In this document: piece after piece, positions 62,546 to 64,000 of the stretch
Numbering within the stretch: position 1 is the stretch's first letter
Layout: each line of letters opens with the position of its first letter
Origin: Lasioglossum baleicum
Taxonomy: Eukaryota > Arthropoda > Insecta > Hymenoptera > Halictidae
Length of the DNA stretch: 64,000 nt
Assembly: GCF_051020765.1 (NCBI RefSeq)
Contig: NC_134929.1
Location: 21,590,135-21,654,134, forward strand
Reading direction: 5' to 3'
Position numbers and translations under genes: made by a program
The notes under the pieces: generated by a model
Databases searched by the model: none
Told to the model about the DNA's origin: nothing
Seen by the model: only the letters and a program-made list of their open reading frames with translations

Positions 62546-64000
62546 ATTTATTTTCCAGACGCAAAATTTTACTCTTGAAACTGATCCACATCAGGATTGA
62601 AACGTTGAGTGTTTAATTAATTTGCAAAATTGCTTGTGTTTTATCATTGATCGATCCTGTGCGCCGATATTATCACACTTTGATTATCAAAAATACGATC
62701 GATAAACATATTGAATTGAAATGATTAACATACATTTTGATCAGAATCTGTTCAGAATCTTCATCACAAATCAGACACGATCTTACATATACAATAAATA
62801 TACAAGGAAGTTTATTCCATTATTTTCCATAAATGGATTTTTGTAATTTCTTAAGTTAAATTCCATCAAATCCGCTGTTTATTAATGGCATACATATTTA
62901 GTGGATTTTGTTCGAAATCTTCATCGCTAGTACAACCCGAGCGCACGGAGTTAAATGATCATTTCTGTGCGGATGAATAATTTCGTGGAATTGAAGTTCG
63001 ACGAAGAGCCGGGTTCGAAAAGCGTATTCCACTGACCCGATTCAATCTGAGACTCGCTCAGCTCGACTAGGAAACCCGATTCTCGAAACAACAGAAAAGA
63101 TTTTTCCTTGTTCCGAGGAAGAACGTTCGACTCCTCGAACAAGAGGAGCGGCGGCGCGGCGGCAGCAGTACCGTGCCGGCTCGAAACAATCGAGTCCGCA
63201 TCGATTAGTCGGCGGAATCAGCCGTTGATCTGCATAATCGAGTGACGGGCAAATGAATATTTGACCTAGAATATGGCGACGAAAGCCAGCCCGAGTCCCG
63301 AGAGCCGAGATACGCTTTCTTCCGATGGAAACCTCGAAACATCCACCAATAACGAATCTCAAAGGATTAAATTTCATTACAGCGTCTGTTTGTTCCGCGT
63401 TGCTTTCACTCGCCGACTCTTTCGTTGTTTATCTTTCTCTTTACATCCATCTATGTATATCTCTCCTTTTAAATTCATTTTAATTAGTTCGTTCTAAAAC
63501 GGCGAAATGCACGTGCTCGCACTGCATTTTTGCTTTCAGAAGATCTAAATTAATTTAGCATTTCTCATTTTGATGGTCCAATACCATTTCTAAAGAATGC
63601 GACACCAAGAAAATTGATTCCTCTCACCTGGTGGATGAAAACTGAGGAACGAGCCTCTGCAAATATTTGCTTCTCCGTAATCAAAGTGTTCTCCCTGCTA
63701 GAGCGAGCTTCCGGGAGAATTAAGAAAAATTGCTCGAGTTCTCTTAGTACGAAGTTATTCAATTTTTTCCATTTTACTGTTGCGGAGTTTGGCACGGTGG
63801 TAGCTAAACCCGCTTCTTTCCGGTAGATAGGCAGAAATTAGTCGCGTGCGAAATTAACGAAATCAATATTGGTTCGAAGTTAGAAGTCGACGAGGCTCGT
63901 TTCGAAGAGGAACGGGCTAGTTAAAAGTTGAATGTGGTCGAGCATTTTGTCCGGAAACTTTTTACGGCCACAAAAGCTTGCGGTGAGATGGATGCACCGG
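62546..64000. other. Non-coding right edge
   Basis: No exon, element or repeat can be supported. A frame at 63273 begins with an ATG in good context (MATKASPSPESRDTLSSDGN) but has no recognisable continuation or donor site. Confidence 0.5.

Noticed and set aside
63273..63497. Possible N-terminal exon starting MATKASPSPESRDTLSSDGN
   Set aside because: The start context is good, but the frame runs into a T-rich tract without a donor site, and no partner exon can be seen.
1..64000. tRNA, rRNA, known insect microRNAs, CRISPR arrays
   Set aside because: By eye I saw no tRNA B-box in a plausible setting, no familiar microRNA seed (let-7, bantam, miR-1, miR-9, miR-184), and no spaced direct-repeat array. 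A covariance-model scan would be needed for certainty.

Overview
The window is eukaryotic nuclear DNA, almost certainly from an insect. The two recognisable genes belong to animal families, one of them is split by long GT-AG introns, and the rest is non-coding DNA full of short inverted-repeat elements and microsatellites. The CpG-rich, moderately AT-rich composition and large introns would suit a hymenopteran (bee, ant or wasp), but that is a guess from general character and nothing in the sequence proves it.

Left third (1-15143, minus strand). Three exons form the 5' part of one gene: 14778-15143 (5' UTR plus codons 1-58), 11217-11382 and 2369-2542. Their splice phases fit (0, then 1, then 1). 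Together they encode 171 residues: a cytoplasmic tail of about 125 residues, then the DGGWGW signature and first membrane helix of an SLC16 monocarboxylate-type transporter. The later exons lie beyond the left edge. An acceptor at 15144 shows that at least one more 5' non-coding exon lies further right. The introns hold a 36-bp perfect palindrome, a TATA-like site followed by a strong hairpin near 4.4 kb, and two fold-back elements: one mariner-like with TA ends (12685-13349) and one flanked by TTAA (14141-14524).

Middle (15144-49128). I find no protein-coding exon here. It is either the 5' intron of the transporter gene or intergenic. It contains degenerate repeats at 16.2-16.5 kb, a fold-back element at 17.2 kb, a long pyrimidine-rich and (AT)n tract at 20.7-21.0 kb, (CT)n and (AG)n tracts, a short hairpin at 35.4 kb, a duplicated module with inverted ends at 37.7-38.1 kb, a 224-bp palindrome at 40.8 kb and a 1038-bp palindromic element at 47.1-48.2 kb.

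Right part (49129-64000, plus strand). A compact intronless gene for a ninjurin-family membrane protein lies at 49628-50044. It has CCAAT and TATA motifs upstream and an ATTAAA site downstream, and its leader carries upstream ORFs. Beyond it come degenerate tandem repeats, a possible solo LTR (55467-55760), a 216-bp hAT element with a perfect 8-bp target duplication (58177-58392), a mariner-like end (59951) and a deleted Tc1-like element that keeps a piece of transposase (62209-62516).

The two genes have no obvious functional link. I saw no operon, CRISPR array, tRNA or rRNA and no new multi-gene system. The points most worth a second look are the palindromic elements, the 4.4-kb hairpin, and the overlapping reading frames at the start of the ninjurin gene.
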